Part shown: piece after piece, positions 1 to 7,543 of the stretch
Layout: each line of letters starts with the position of its first letter
Position numbering within the stretch: the stretch's first letter is position 1
Position numbers and translations under genes: made by a program
Notes under the pieces: generated by a model
Databases searched by the model: none
Seen by the model: the letters and a program-made list of their open reading frames with translations, nothing else
Told to the model about the DNA's origin: nothing
Assembly: GCF_900215605.1 (NCBI RefSeq)
Contig: NZ_OBEL01000007.1
Span: 170,876-234,875 of the forward strand
Source of the DNA: Cohaesibacter gelatinilyticus
GTDB taxonomy: Bacteria > Pseudomonadota > Alphaproteobacteria > Rhizobiales > Cohaesibacteraceae
Direction: 5' to 3'
Length of the DNA stretch: 64,000 nt

Positions 1-241
1 GCTGCATGTCATAAGACAGGCCAATCAGGGTTTCAGACACACCAGCCCGGTTGCTCAGCCAACCGTTCTGGCGCGCACGTGGATCTGGAACCGAACTGGT
101 AGGGCCAAAGGGGTAGCCAATGCGCAGGATTTTCTCGCCCGCTTGGGCAGCATCCGTCAGCAAAGTGGAAGAGGCAGTGAGTGAGAGGAAACCACAAGTG
201 GCAAGCGCAAGAAGCGAGCGGCCGGAAACGATGTGTTTCAA
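1..241 (-). CDS. ABC transporter substrate-binding protein, family 5 (N-terminal part, runs off the window)
   Basis: Only the first 80 residues are inside the window; the rest lies to the left. They comprise a Sec signal peptide ending near AQAGE and the start of a mature domain (RIGYPFGPTSSVPDPRA, ETLIGLSYDM) typical of peptide/nickel/cobalt-type family 5 periplasmic binding proteins. The start is inferred as TTG at 241, because GGAG sits seven bases upstream and the nearby ATG is followed at once by a stop. A cobalamin riboswitch lies upstream on the same strand. Rhizobial family 5 transporters under B12 control are thought to import cobalt or corrinoids, so that is the favoured substrate. 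The substrate itself is inference. Confidence 0.72.
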   Translation of the reverse strand, partial: MKHIVSGRSLLALATCGFLSLTASSTLLTDAAQAGEKILRIGYPFGPTSSVPDPRARQNGWLSNRAGVSETLIGLSYDMQ

Positions 242-594
242 CGCATTACTCCGTAAATTGGTTGGAAGAAGACGAAAATTAGAAACGTTACGTTATAACA
301 TAACAAATATGAGGAGCCAGTACTTCTTTTCCTTTTCCCGGTTCAATGCCAGCAAACAAGGAAAGGCATACAGGATCTGATGCAGCCACGCACAGCCAAA
401 GGCAAGACATGACGGAAGAACAACCTCTGTTAAATCAGAGATTTAAACCTCAGATCGACAGCCATGAAGCCGGGAAAAGATCTTTTGAGAAGGCAAACAA
501 AACCACAAGCGACACGCTCGCATCCCTTTGTTTGCAAAAGGGGATAAACCATCAAATTGCTCCTTCTACGGACAACCCCGTCCGATAGTATCTG
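242..594 (-). promoter_or_regulatory. Long leader between cobalamin riboswitch and the transporter gene
   Basis: About 350 bases separate the aptamer from the TTG start. No convincing ORF is seen. A nested hairpin is visible: outer arms 493-501 and 527-535 pair perfectly (GCAAACAAA/TTTGTTTGC), and an inner AGCG/CGCT stem spans 508-518. It has no T-run, so it may be part of the expression platform rather than a plain terminator. The GGAG ribosome binding site is at the gene-proximal end. Confidence 0.35.
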
Positions 595-599
595 GGCCC

Positions 600-825
600 T
601 CGATGGCAGGTCTCCTGACTTGCGGATTAATGCATCCTCACCTTCCCAAGCTAGAAGCTCAGTGGTCCTTGGAGGATACCTGAACGCACACTCAAAATGT
701 GTAGACCAAACACATTTTGAGTGTGCGTTCTTGCCGCTTACAGTTGCGGGGGCAGTCACGGAATTGGCGCCTAATGGCTACACCGCACCGTGTTCCCTTT
801 TCATGCTGATTGTCCGATAGACGTT
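600..825 (-). promoter_or_regulatory. Cobalamin (B12) riboswitch
   Basis: Read on the minus strand, the region contains the hallmark blocks of the class I AdoCbl aptamer in order: GAAAAGGGAACACGGTG, then GACTGCCCCCGCAACTGTAA with GCGG after it, and finally GTCAGGAGACCTGCC near 605-618. Between the central block and the end lies a very long perfect hairpin (arms 682-702 and 710-730). It should repress the downstream transporter gene when B12 is plentiful. The strand and the order of blocks leave little doubt about identity. The exact ends are approximate. Confidence 0.93.
682..730 (-). repeat. Perfect 21-bp inverted repeat inside the riboswitch
   Basis: Arms 682-702 and 710-730 are exact reverse complements (GAACGCACACTCAAAATGTGT and its complement) around a 7-base loop. 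It occupies the place of the optional peripheral stem after the CCCGCAACTGTAAGCGG block and is unusually long and perfect for that position. Confidence 0.85.
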
Positions 826-987
826 CAGCAACCATCAAGGCGATGATGGCTCCATCATCACGGGAAATCAATGGTCATTTTCGCTTATGGTCAGATTGCC
901 ACAAAACCGAAGGCTCCGCACGCCCGCTTGTTCCACCGCAAGCATGCAGAGCTTGTTCATTTCAGATCTAGATTTGGATATTTGCAA
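826..987. other. Intergenic region downstream of bioY
   Basis: The stretch between the end of bioY and the riboswitch holds no ORF I would defend. It should contain the promoter for the riboswitch transcript (minus strand), but no clear -35/-10 pair was identified. Confidence 0.3.
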
Positions 988-1578
988 TCAGTCAGATTTT
1001 CTCTCTGACTTATGGGGTATCGCACGCAAAGTTGCTGCGCCCAGCGCAGACTTCAGCACACCGCCCACAAGGAAAGGTGTGACACCAACAGCCATGGCCT
1101 TTTCAACACCAATGGAAAGCGAAAGCCAAAACGCACCCAAAGTCAGACACAGCACCGTACCGATAAGCATGGCAATGAAGGCCAAAATCACATTCCGACC
1201 ATTCCAGCCACGCTGAACAAGCCAGCCAACAAGCATTCCGCAGATAGGAAATGCAAAAAGATATCCTGCAGTTGGTCCGGCGAAATGGGCAAGACTCCCC
1301 GCACCTCCAGCCAAGACAGGCAACCCGGCTGCGCCTTCCATGAGCCAGGCAATAATGGTAATGCCTCCCATACGCCAACCATAGAGTGCACCGACAAGCA
1401 TCACCCCATAGGTTTGCATGGTCATTGGGACAGGATACATGGGAACTTCGATCCGGGACATCAGTGCCAAAAACATGGTTCCAAAGACAACTGCTGCTAT
1501 CTTCCAAAGAAGAGAACGATTTTCGAGATTGAGAGGGCTGAGGACAGATCCAGCCGCGCTGAGATTTGCGTCAATCAT
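988..1578 (-). CDS. bioY: Biotin transporter S component BioY
   Basis: The 196-residue hydrophobic protein has about six membrane segments and the BioY features VPMYPVPMTMQT (about 45-56) and GGAGSLAHFAGPTAGYLFAFP (about 90-110), the latter being the substrate-binding stretch. BioY captures biotin for an ECF-type importer and in some bacteria works alone. No bioM/bioN (ATPase/T component) neighbours are seen here. The promoter region carries several BioR boxes, the closest at 1594-1603, 16 bases from the start codon, and the regulator gene lies next upstream on the same strand. Biotin-responsive repression is therefore very likely. Confidence 0.95.
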   Translation of the reverse strand: MIDANLSAAGSVLSPLNLENRSLLWKIAAVVFGTMFLALMSRIEVPMYPVPMTMQTYGVMLVGALYGWRMGGITIIAWLMEGAAGLPVLAGGAGSLAHFAGPTAGYLFAFPICGMLVGWLVQRGWNGRNVILAFIAMLIGTVLCLTLGAFWLSLSIGVEKAMAVGVTPFLVGGVLKSALGAATLRAIPHKSERKSD

Positions 1579-1593
1579 TGGCTTTTCCTTAAA

Positions 1594-1603
1594 TTATAGA
1601 TAA
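1594..1603. promoter_or_regulatory. BioR box upstream of bioY
   Basis: TTATAGATAA matches the published BioR consensus TTATMKATAA exactly. A second near-match, CTATCGATAA, follows at 1613-1622. Both lie just upstream of the bioY start, where bound BioR would block transcription. Confidence 0.85.
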
Positions 1604-1708
1604 AATTTACCTCTATCGATAATTATCCTCTACAAATTCGACCATATTGCAAGGGATTATGAGCCAATTTTCAAAATTATCTCTAATTATTCAAATTTAT
1701 TGCGCAAA

Positions 1709-1749
1709 TTATCTATATATCTATAAATTCAGTTTAATTTTATCTATAA
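1709..1749. promoter_or_regulatory. Cluster of BioR-like boxes between bioY and bioR
   Basis: TTATCTATAA at 1740-1749 is an exact reverse-complement match to the BioR box. TTATCTATAT (1709-1718) and ATATCTATAA (1717-1726) each differ from it at one end base and overlap each other. The cluster is more than 130 bases upstream of the bioY start and abuts the 3' end of bioR. Confidence 0.6.
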
Positions 1750-1758
1750 TTTTGACCT

Positions 1759-2382
1759 TCAGATCTTTATTCTATGCCCTGGATATCGCACATGTCTGGC
1801 CAACAATTGTACTGCATGATCAATATCGCGATTGCGCAGGGCATTCAGGATGGCATGATGTTCCCTATTGGTTGGCATGCCCCATTCCGTGCGCCAGCCT
1901 GCAAACAAAAACCGGGCACTCGTCAAATACAGATCATCGATAGTCTGTAATAGCCTCGGCATGCCACATGGCTTCAGAAGGACACGATGAAACCGCCGGT
2001 TTGCTTCTTCCCAACTCTGGACATCTCTGGCATTATCCCCGTCCAATATGGCTTTTTCCGCAGCATCTATAATGGCTTGAGTGAAGTGAGGAGCAGCATG
2101 ACGCAAGGCCAGAGCTTCAAGCGATGCCCGCATCTCGGCCACCTCACGCACATCGTCAGCGGTAAAACCCGAAACCCTCACCCCACGACGGGGCTCACTT
2201 TTTGCCAAACCCCGTTGCTCGAGCCGTCTGAAGGCCTCTCGCACAGGCACATGGCTTGCACCAAATTCTTCAGCAATGTGATCTTGCAGGAGTTTGGTAC
2301 CAGGTTCAATTTTGCCTGATATGATCCGGCTGGCCAGTTCACGGCAAATTTTGTCGGCGAGGGGTTCTGATTTGGTGGTCAT
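1759..2382 (-). CDS. bioR: GntR-family biotin regulator BioR
   Basis: The 207-residue protein has an N-terminal winged helix (about 8-75, with HIAEEFGASHVPVREAFRRLE as the DNA-reading part) and an all-helical FCD-type C-terminal domain with metal-site-like His/Asp positions (AEMRASLEALALRHA; FHRVLL; REHHAILNAL). Position next to bioY, plus exact TTATAGATAA boxes before both genes, identify it as BioR rather than another FadR-subfamily member. The box at 2389-2398 is six bases from its own start codon, implying autoregulation as reported for Brucella. Confidence 0.9.
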   Translation of the reverse strand: MTTKSEPLADKICRELASRIISGKIEPGTKLLQDHIAEEFGASHVPVREAFRRLEQRGLAKSEPRRGVRVSGFTADDVREVAEMRASLEALALRHAAPHFTQAIIDAAEKAILDGDNARDVQSWEEANRRFHRVLLKPCGMPRLLQTIDDLYLTSARFLFAGWRTEWGMPTNREHHAILNALRNRDIDHAVQLLARHVRYPGHRIKI

Positions 2383-2388
2383 GATATT

Positions 2389-2398
2389 TTATAGATAA
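2389..2398. promoter_or_regulatory. BioR box at the bioR start
   Basis: TTATAGATAA is an exact consensus match immediately 5' of the bioR start codon, overlapping the place expected for its ribosome binding site. This supports autoregulation. Confidence 0.8.
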
Positions 2399-2468
2399 TA
2401 TGGATTCTGACTGATGTCGACAAGCGATTTACGACCAACCACAAGAAGGCTCGGGTCTGATAAATCTG

Positions 2469-3905
2469 CTATACGCCACTATTGGACCGCTCCCATAACG
2501 TCTCGACAAGAATTCCTGCCTGATTTTCGATTATTGCCGCCGCATCAAGAACCTGAGATTCGTACAAAGCCCTGCCAATCAATTGCACCCCAACCGGATG
2601 ACCATTTGACAGGCCTGCCGGAACAGCGGCAGCCGGCAGCCCCAGATAATTGACGATACCGATGAAGCGTGCACTATCCTGATAGAATGCCCGACTTTGC
2701 TCCTCACTTTCTATATCGCCTCGTGGTGAGGGCGCATCCTGCGCAACAAGAGGCGTGAGAACGAGCGGATAATCTTCCATGAAAGTGCACCAGACACGAA
2801 GATGGTGGAGACGCTTTCCAAAGGCAGCCATATAGTCAGGAAGGTCAAGCATCCGACCATAAGTGTCGCAGAAAGACAGCGATGTCTTGAAATCCTTCCC
2901 CCCCATGGACAGCATATCATCGCGCATGGCAACACATAGCTCGGTATAGAGAATATCCCACCAGTTTTGCCAGCATGGATCAAGGTCGGGCAACGTCACC
3001 TCTTCCACCTCATAGCCTGCATTGTCCAGCCAGTCAGCAGCTTGCCGGATGATGCCCATGACAGCTGCAGAGGCCATCACACTGCCTGGAACCTTGGCAA
3101 CAGCAACTCTGACAGGATTTGCACCAATATTTTTGACATCCAAATCTGAAGCCGATGCAACAGACCATGGATCACGGATATCGAAGCCACTGATCACATC
3201 CAGAAACAATCTGGCATCTGCGACATTGCGTGCCATTGGCCCTTGTGACGAGAAGAGCTGCATGCCAATGGGCCGATTATCCGGAGCGCTGGCATTATGA
3301 TGAGCCACACGCCCCAGACCTGGTTTGATCGCAACCACGCCATTGAAATGCGCCGGATAGCGCAAGGATCCGCCTATATCATTACCATGGGCCAATGTCC
3401 CAATACCTGAAGCGAGAGCCGCCCCGGCACCACCGGACGATCCTCCACAGGTGATTGCCTCATCCCATGGATTGAGAGTCAGGCCATAAAGGGGATTGTC
3501 AGTAAAAGCCCGCATCGAAAATTCGGGCGTATTTGTCAGGCCAATACAAACTGCACCTGCATCATACAGCCTTTTGACAACGGGAGCATCAAGCCACGCA
3601 ATATTATCGGCGAGCGCTGCGACACCCGATGAGTTTGGCAAACCCGCAATATCAATATTATGTTTGAGAGTAACAGGCACCCCATGCAAGGGGCCCGGCT
3701 CGACACCACAAGCAAGCGCCTCGTCCGATGCCTTGGCCTGCTTGATGGCATGATCACCCAGATCAATCGTGATGGCATTGATAGAAGGATTGGTTCGCCG
3801 CATATGGTCAAGCTGAGCCTGAACAACCTCCAGCACAGAAACACGATGCTCACGAACCGCATCACGGGTTTCCAATGCACTCCATTGCCAGATCGGCTTC
3901 GACAT
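2469..3905 (-). CDS. Amidase (amidase signature family)
   Basis: The 478-residue cytosolic hydrolase has the Ser-cisSer-Lys triad: the Lys in GVPVTLKHN (about 82), the GGSSGGAGAALASG serine loop (about 155-168) and the catalytic Ser region GNDIGGSLRYPA (about 175-186). It follows the dctPQM transporter genes on the same strand after a 165-base gap, with a good AGGA before the start. It therefore probably hydrolyses an amide or carbamoyl compound brought in by that transporter. The exact substrate cannot be read from the sequence. A second amidase of this family is at 11826-13286. Confidence 0.9.
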   Translation of the reverse strand: MSKPIWQWSALETRDAVREHRVSVLEVVQAQLDHMRRTNPSINAITIDLGDHAIKQAKASDEALACGVEPGPLHGVPVTLKHNIDIAGLPNSSGVAALADNIAWLDAPVVKRLYDAGAVCIGLTNTPEFSMRAFTDNPLYGLTLNPWDEAITCGGSSGGAGAALASGIGTLAHGNDIGGSLRYPAHFNGVVAIKPGLGRVAHHNASAPDNRPIGMQLFSSQGPMARNVADARLFLDVISGFDIRDPWSVASASDLDVKNIGANPVRVAVAKVPGSVMASAAVMGIIRQAADWLDNAGYEVEEVTLPDLDPCWQNWWDILYTELCVAMRDDMLSMGGKDFKTSLSFCDTYGRMLDLPDYMAAFGKRLHHLRVWCTFMEDYPLVLTPLVAQDAPSPRGDIESEEQSRAFYQDSARFIGIVNYLGLPAAAVPAGLSNGHPVGVQLIGRALYESQVLDAAAIIENQAGILVETLWERSNSGV

Positions 3906-4070
3906 AGATGGGTCTTCCTGTCCTGTTCAGCTGTTGCGGCAAACATAAACAGACAGCACTCATGGAAACCAGCACAGAGACCCAAAGTCCACAATGCAAA
4001 TATGGTGGAAGATATCAGCTCTGCACGCTCACCCAGAGGGTCAAAAGCATGCAAAGCCGAATATTCCCAA

Positions 4071-5387
4071 TCAAAGCCCGACAAGAAGACTTGGCAACCA
4101 GGTAGTGGTTTCGGGGAAGAGGATAATGACCAGCAGAACAAGGCCCTGCGCCACCACAAAGGGCAGAACACCCTTGTACATATGGCCATAGGTCATCGAT
4201 TTGGGAGCAATGGCCCGCAAATAGAAGATGGACGGCGCCATTGGCGGGGTCAGATAGGATGTCTGGATCACGACCAGAACCATCATGGCAAACCAGACCG
4301 GATCAATACTTGTTGCATTGATCACCGGGGTGAAGATTGGAATGAAGATCAGTACGATCGACACCCAATCGAGAATAAACCCGGCCACAAAGACCACCAG
4401 CAGGAAGAAGATGATCACGCCTGCATCGCCAAAGCCGATGACACCCACCATATCGCGCACCATGCTGCCGCCCCCATGAACCGCAAAGATGCTGGTAAAC
4501 ATGGTGCCGCCCGTCACGATCAGCATGATCATGGCGGTGATCTTCAAGGTTACGATCAAGGTGCCTTTGAGCATTTCAAGGTTCAATTCCTTGAAGCTGG
4601 CAGCCAGCACCAGAGTACCCGCCGCCCCAACGGCCGCAGCCTCGGTTGCAGATGCAGCACCCGCCAATAGCGAGCCAAGCACCAGAACGATCAGGATCAA
4701 GGGAGGGAAAAGCGCCAACGCGGTGGTTTTCAGCTTCTCACCAATTGGCATGTCATTGTCTTCGATCTTGATCACCGGAGCGTCTTCTGGTTTCAGTATT
4801 GAGCGCACCAGAATATAGAGAACAAAGAAAGCCACCATCAAAAGGCCGGGAATGATCGATGCTGCAAACAAGGTTCCGATCGATAGCTGCGCGATGGAGG
4901 CATAGACCACAACGATAACCGACGGCGGAATGATTGTTCCTAAAGAGCCACCCGCACAAATGGTGCCTGCAATCAGATCATTCTTGTAGCCAGCCTTGGT
5001 CATGGCCGGAATGGCCATCAAACCAACCACGATTTCGACCGCACCGACGACGCCGGAGGCCGCTGCAAAAATCGCACACATGGCAATGGTGGAAAGAGCC
5101 AGACCGCCCGGCATCCGCCCCATCCAAAGCTGCAAAGCCCAGAAGAGACGTTTGGCGATGCCCGAGCGCTCCAGTACAGCGCCCATGAAAATAAAAAGCG
5201 GAATGGCAGCCAACAGATAATTGGAAGCGGTATGAAGCAAAGCACCATAAAGCTGCAAGAAGACCACATCACCGAACATCAACCAGCCAAAGCCAACAGC
5301 TGTGGTGATCAGCGCAAAGGATACCGGCAAGCCTGCAAAGACCAGAACGAAGAGCAGGCCAAACATATAAAGAGGCATGAGGCTCAT
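4071..5387 (-). CDS. dctM: TRAP transporter large permease DctM
   Basis: The 438-residue protein with about 12 membrane segments carries conserved DctM stretches (SVIVVVYASIAQLSIGTLFAA; FILDWVSIVLIFIPIF; YLTPPMAPSIFYLR). It is the ion-coupled transport subunit of the TRAP system, in the inner membrane with DctQ. Its ATG overlaps the dctQ stop by four bases (ATGA), showing translational coupling. Confidence 0.95.
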   Translation of the reverse strand: MSLMPLYMFGLLFVLVFAGLPVSFALITTAVGFGWLMFGDVVFLQLYGALLHTASNYLLAAIPLFIFMGAVLERSGIAKRLFWALQLWMGRMPGGLALSTIAMCAIFAAASGVVGAVEIVVGLMAIPAMTKAGYKNDLIAGTICAGGSLGTIIPPSVIVVVYASIAQLSIGTLFAASIIPGLLMVAFFVLYILVRSILKPEDAPVIKIEDNDMPIGEKLKTTALALFPPLILIVLVLGSLLAGAASATEAAAVGAAGTLVLAASFKELNLEMLKGTLIVTLKITAMIMLIVTGGTMFTSIFAVHGGGSMVRDMVGVIGFGDAGVIIFFLLVVFVAGFILDWVSIVLIFIPIFTPVINATSIDPVWFAMMVLVVIQTSYLTPPMAPSIFYLRAIAPKSMTYGHMYKGVLPFVVAQGLVLLVIILFPETTTWLPSLLVGL

Positions 5388-5953
5388 TTGTCACTGTCTC
5401 CCATGACTGTATTGGCTATGCCAGTTTCGTCATCCAACTCTTTCTGTGCTCCCTCACCCGGATGCGACAAGCCAAGGACAAATTTCAAACCCTCGCTGAG
5501 GAACTGAAAGGAAAAGGCGATCAAACCAAGCGCGATCAAACCATAGAAAGGCCACACCAACGGCGCCCAGGGGCTGACGCTTTCCACTTCCTGTGTCAGG
5601 AATGCCTTGTAAGCCTTGGAACTCGAGACCCAGGAAAAGGCCACAAAGATGGGCAGCAGAACCAGCAGATAGAGCAATCCATTGATCCATTGCTGTGTGC
5701 GGCGTGGGAAAAGCTGGGAGAGAAAGTCGATACGAACATGGGCATCTTCTTTCAGGGCAAAGGCTGCGCCTAACAGGAAGATGGAGCCATTGAGCATATA
5801 GGAGATATCAAAAGCCCATAAGGTCGGCGCGTTGAGCAGATAGCGCGCAAGGACTTCATAGAGCATGGATGCGATAAGCAACAGAATGGCCACCTTGCCC
5901 AGAAAGGCAAAGAAATCGGCCATCCGATCAATCATGGATATGACAGGACGCAT
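5384..5953 (-). CDS. dctQ: TRAP transporter small permease DctQ
   Basis: The 189-residue protein has four predicted membrane helices and the DctQ features ARYLLNAPTLWAFDISYML and GAAFALKEDAHVRIDFL. It pairs with DctM, overlapping it by four bases, and its acidic C-terminal tail is cytosolic. A strong hairpin separates it from dctP, so the permease genes are probably expressed below the binding-protein gene. Confidence 0.94.
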   Translation of the reverse strand: MRPVISMIDRMADFFAFLGKVAILLLIASMLYEVLARYLLNAPTLWAFDISYMLNGSIFLLGAAFALKEDAHVRIDFLSQLFPRRTQQWINGLLYLLVLLPIFVAFSWVSSSKAYKAFLTQEVESVSPWAPLVWPFYGLIALGLIAFSFQFLSEGLKFVLGLSHPGEGAQKELDDETGIANTVMGDSDK

Positions 5954-6012
5954 AAGAGATTCCCAAACTGAAACTGGCTAGGACACAAACTCATCAATCA
6001 GATGAATAAAGA

Positions 6013-6043
6013 AAGGCGGCACCAGAATTTCCGGTGCCGCCTT
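6013..6043 (-). terminator. Intercistronic hairpin between dctP and dctQ
   Basis: Arms 6013-6023 and 6033-6043 (AAGGCGGCACC/GGTGCCGCCTT) form an 11-bp stem. On the minus strand it is followed by a T-rich tract (TTTCTTTATTC). It is placed to attenuate read-through from dctP into dctQM or to protect the dctP mRNA. Confidence 0.75.
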
Positions 6044-6049
6044 CAGGTC

Positions 6050-7132
6050 CTAGTCTTTGGAATCTCTTACCAGATAGCCGGAATTTTCCGACCAGGCTGC
6101 TTGATAGGCAAGATAATCAGACAGGACTTTCTGCATGCGGTCCTTGCCATCCTTGGCCATCTTGTCTGCCTGCTCTTGCGCCCAGTTACGCCCAGCGGCA
6201 CGGATGGCTTCCGAATCCTTTGGTTTCATATTGACGAACTGCACCTTGGTTTTGCGCAGATCCTGCATCGCCTTGATGTCCTTGTCACCAAAGTAAGTGA
6301 AGCTTTCATAGGTGGTCAACTTGGCAGCGGCGCTTACCAATGCCTTCAAATCATCCGGCATCTCTTTCCAGGTATCCTGTTTCACGAATACTTCCCAAAC
6401 GAAGGAAGGCTGATGAACACCTGGCATGATGATGTAAGGGGCAACCTCATGGAAACCTTCGGAAATGTTAGCACCCGGAGTGGACCATTCGATGGCATCC
6501 ACGCCTTTACGCTGCAACAGGGTATAGATCTCGTTGCCCGGAACAACGGTCGGCACGCCACCAAACTTTTCTTTCAAAACTGCTGCAAAGGCACCGGAAG
6601 TGCGATATTTCACGCCTTTCAGATCATCGACTGTTTCAATCTTCACATTGGAATGAGCCATGATCTCGGACGTACCGACACCCACAACCATGGTGTGCAG
6701 ACCCATTTCCTTGGCCCGGAATTCCTGCAGCATTTTTTCGCCACCGCCCTCATAGAGCCAATGCAAGGTCGCCTCACCAGACATACCACCCGGGAAGCTG
6801 GCGAAGATGGCATTGGTCGGGTCCTGATTGACCAGATAGGACGGGGTGGAGTGACCGGCTTCCACGATGCCATCCTGAACAGCTTCATAAGCCTTGAAGG
6901 CAGGGGCCAACACACCCGCACCAAACGGCTTGATCTCAACCCGGCCATTGGTGACGACATCAACATTCTTGGCAAAACGCTCCATGAAATTCTGGTAGAA
7001 GAACGACCCTTCGCCAATGGCAGCGGTCATTTTCCATGTCACGTCCGCAGCTTGAACAGACGTGCTGCCAACGACCAGAAATGCCGCAAGCGCAGCAGCG
7101 CCAACCTTAGGTAAACTACTGAATTCAATCAT
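6050..7132 (-). CDS. dctP: TRAP transporter substrate-binding protein DctP
   Basis: The 360-residue periplasmic protein has a signal peptide (about 1-28, cleaved after SVQA). The body carries typical TRAP binding-protein features: a DIKxVDDLKGVKYRTSG-like lid region (about 145-165) and WSTPGANISEGFHEVA (about 206-221), where TakP-type proteins bind organic or keto acids. The start at 7132 is chosen over a longer frame because GGAGGAG sits ideally before it and it begins directly with the signal peptide. It heads the dctPQM operon, and the ligand is probably an organic acid. Confidence 0.93.
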   Translation of the reverse strand: MIEFSSLPKVGAAALAAFLVVGSTSVQAADVTWKMTAAIGEGSFFYQNFMERFAKNVDVVTNGRVEIKPFGAGVLAPAFKAYEAVQDGIVEAGHSTPSYLVNQDPTNAIFASFPGGMSGEATLHWLYEGGGEKMLQEFRAKEMGLHTMVVGVGTSEIMAHSNVKIETVDDLKGVKYRTSGAFAAVLKEKFGGVPTVVPGNEIYTLLQRKGVDAIEWSTPGANISEGFHEVAPYIIMPGVHQPSFVWEVFVKQDTWKEMPDDLKALVSAAAKLTTYESFTYFGDKDIKAMQDLRKTKVQFVNMKPKDSEAIRAAGRNWAQEQADKMAKDGKDRMQKVLSDYLAYQAAWSENSGYLVRDSKD

Positions 7133-7543
7133 TATCTTCTCCTCCGAAAAGAGCTTCCTTGGCTCTGGATTGTGATTTTCATTGGCCATTTCCACTATGA
7201 TTTTGGATTGGATTTTTTTGTTATCAGCGGCGGCAATGATCTGCTCTTGTAAGGACTATGGCAGATTTTGTATTTTGGATAGAGTAGATTGGATACAATA
7301 TCCTTTCAACTGTTTTCTTGAATTTCCGTAAACTCTGTGGATGTCAGCATGGTATTACAATTTGATTTTTTGAGAATCAGGCGTGCAAATTCAGCATTTT
7401 ACGACCAACGAAAACTGGCAGATTTCCGAGAATTTTCAGCTGGAAAGAGATAAAAAGAAGGTCGGATCAAACAACAAAAAACGCGACCCTTCATGACAGT
7501 AGAAAGGCCGCGATGCGTCATTTTGAATTTTCACGCAATTCGT
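7133..7543. promoter_or_regulatory. Promoter region of dctPQM, with a small palindrome
   Basis: No gene is seen in these 410 bases. GGATA-CAA-TATCC at 7291-7303 is a perfect palindrome about 160 bases before the dctP start and could bind a regulator. The rest is AT-rich, with no assigned promoter. Confidence 0.35.

Noticed and set aside
3660..4670. A 336-codon plus-strand frame opposite the dctM/amidase genes
   Set aside because: It is antisense to two well-supported genes and its predicted protein is low-complexity and His/Gln-rich, typical of a shadow frame.
6002..7114. A 370-codon plus-strand frame opposite dctP
   Set aside because: Antisense shadow of a gene with a clear signal peptide and family match.
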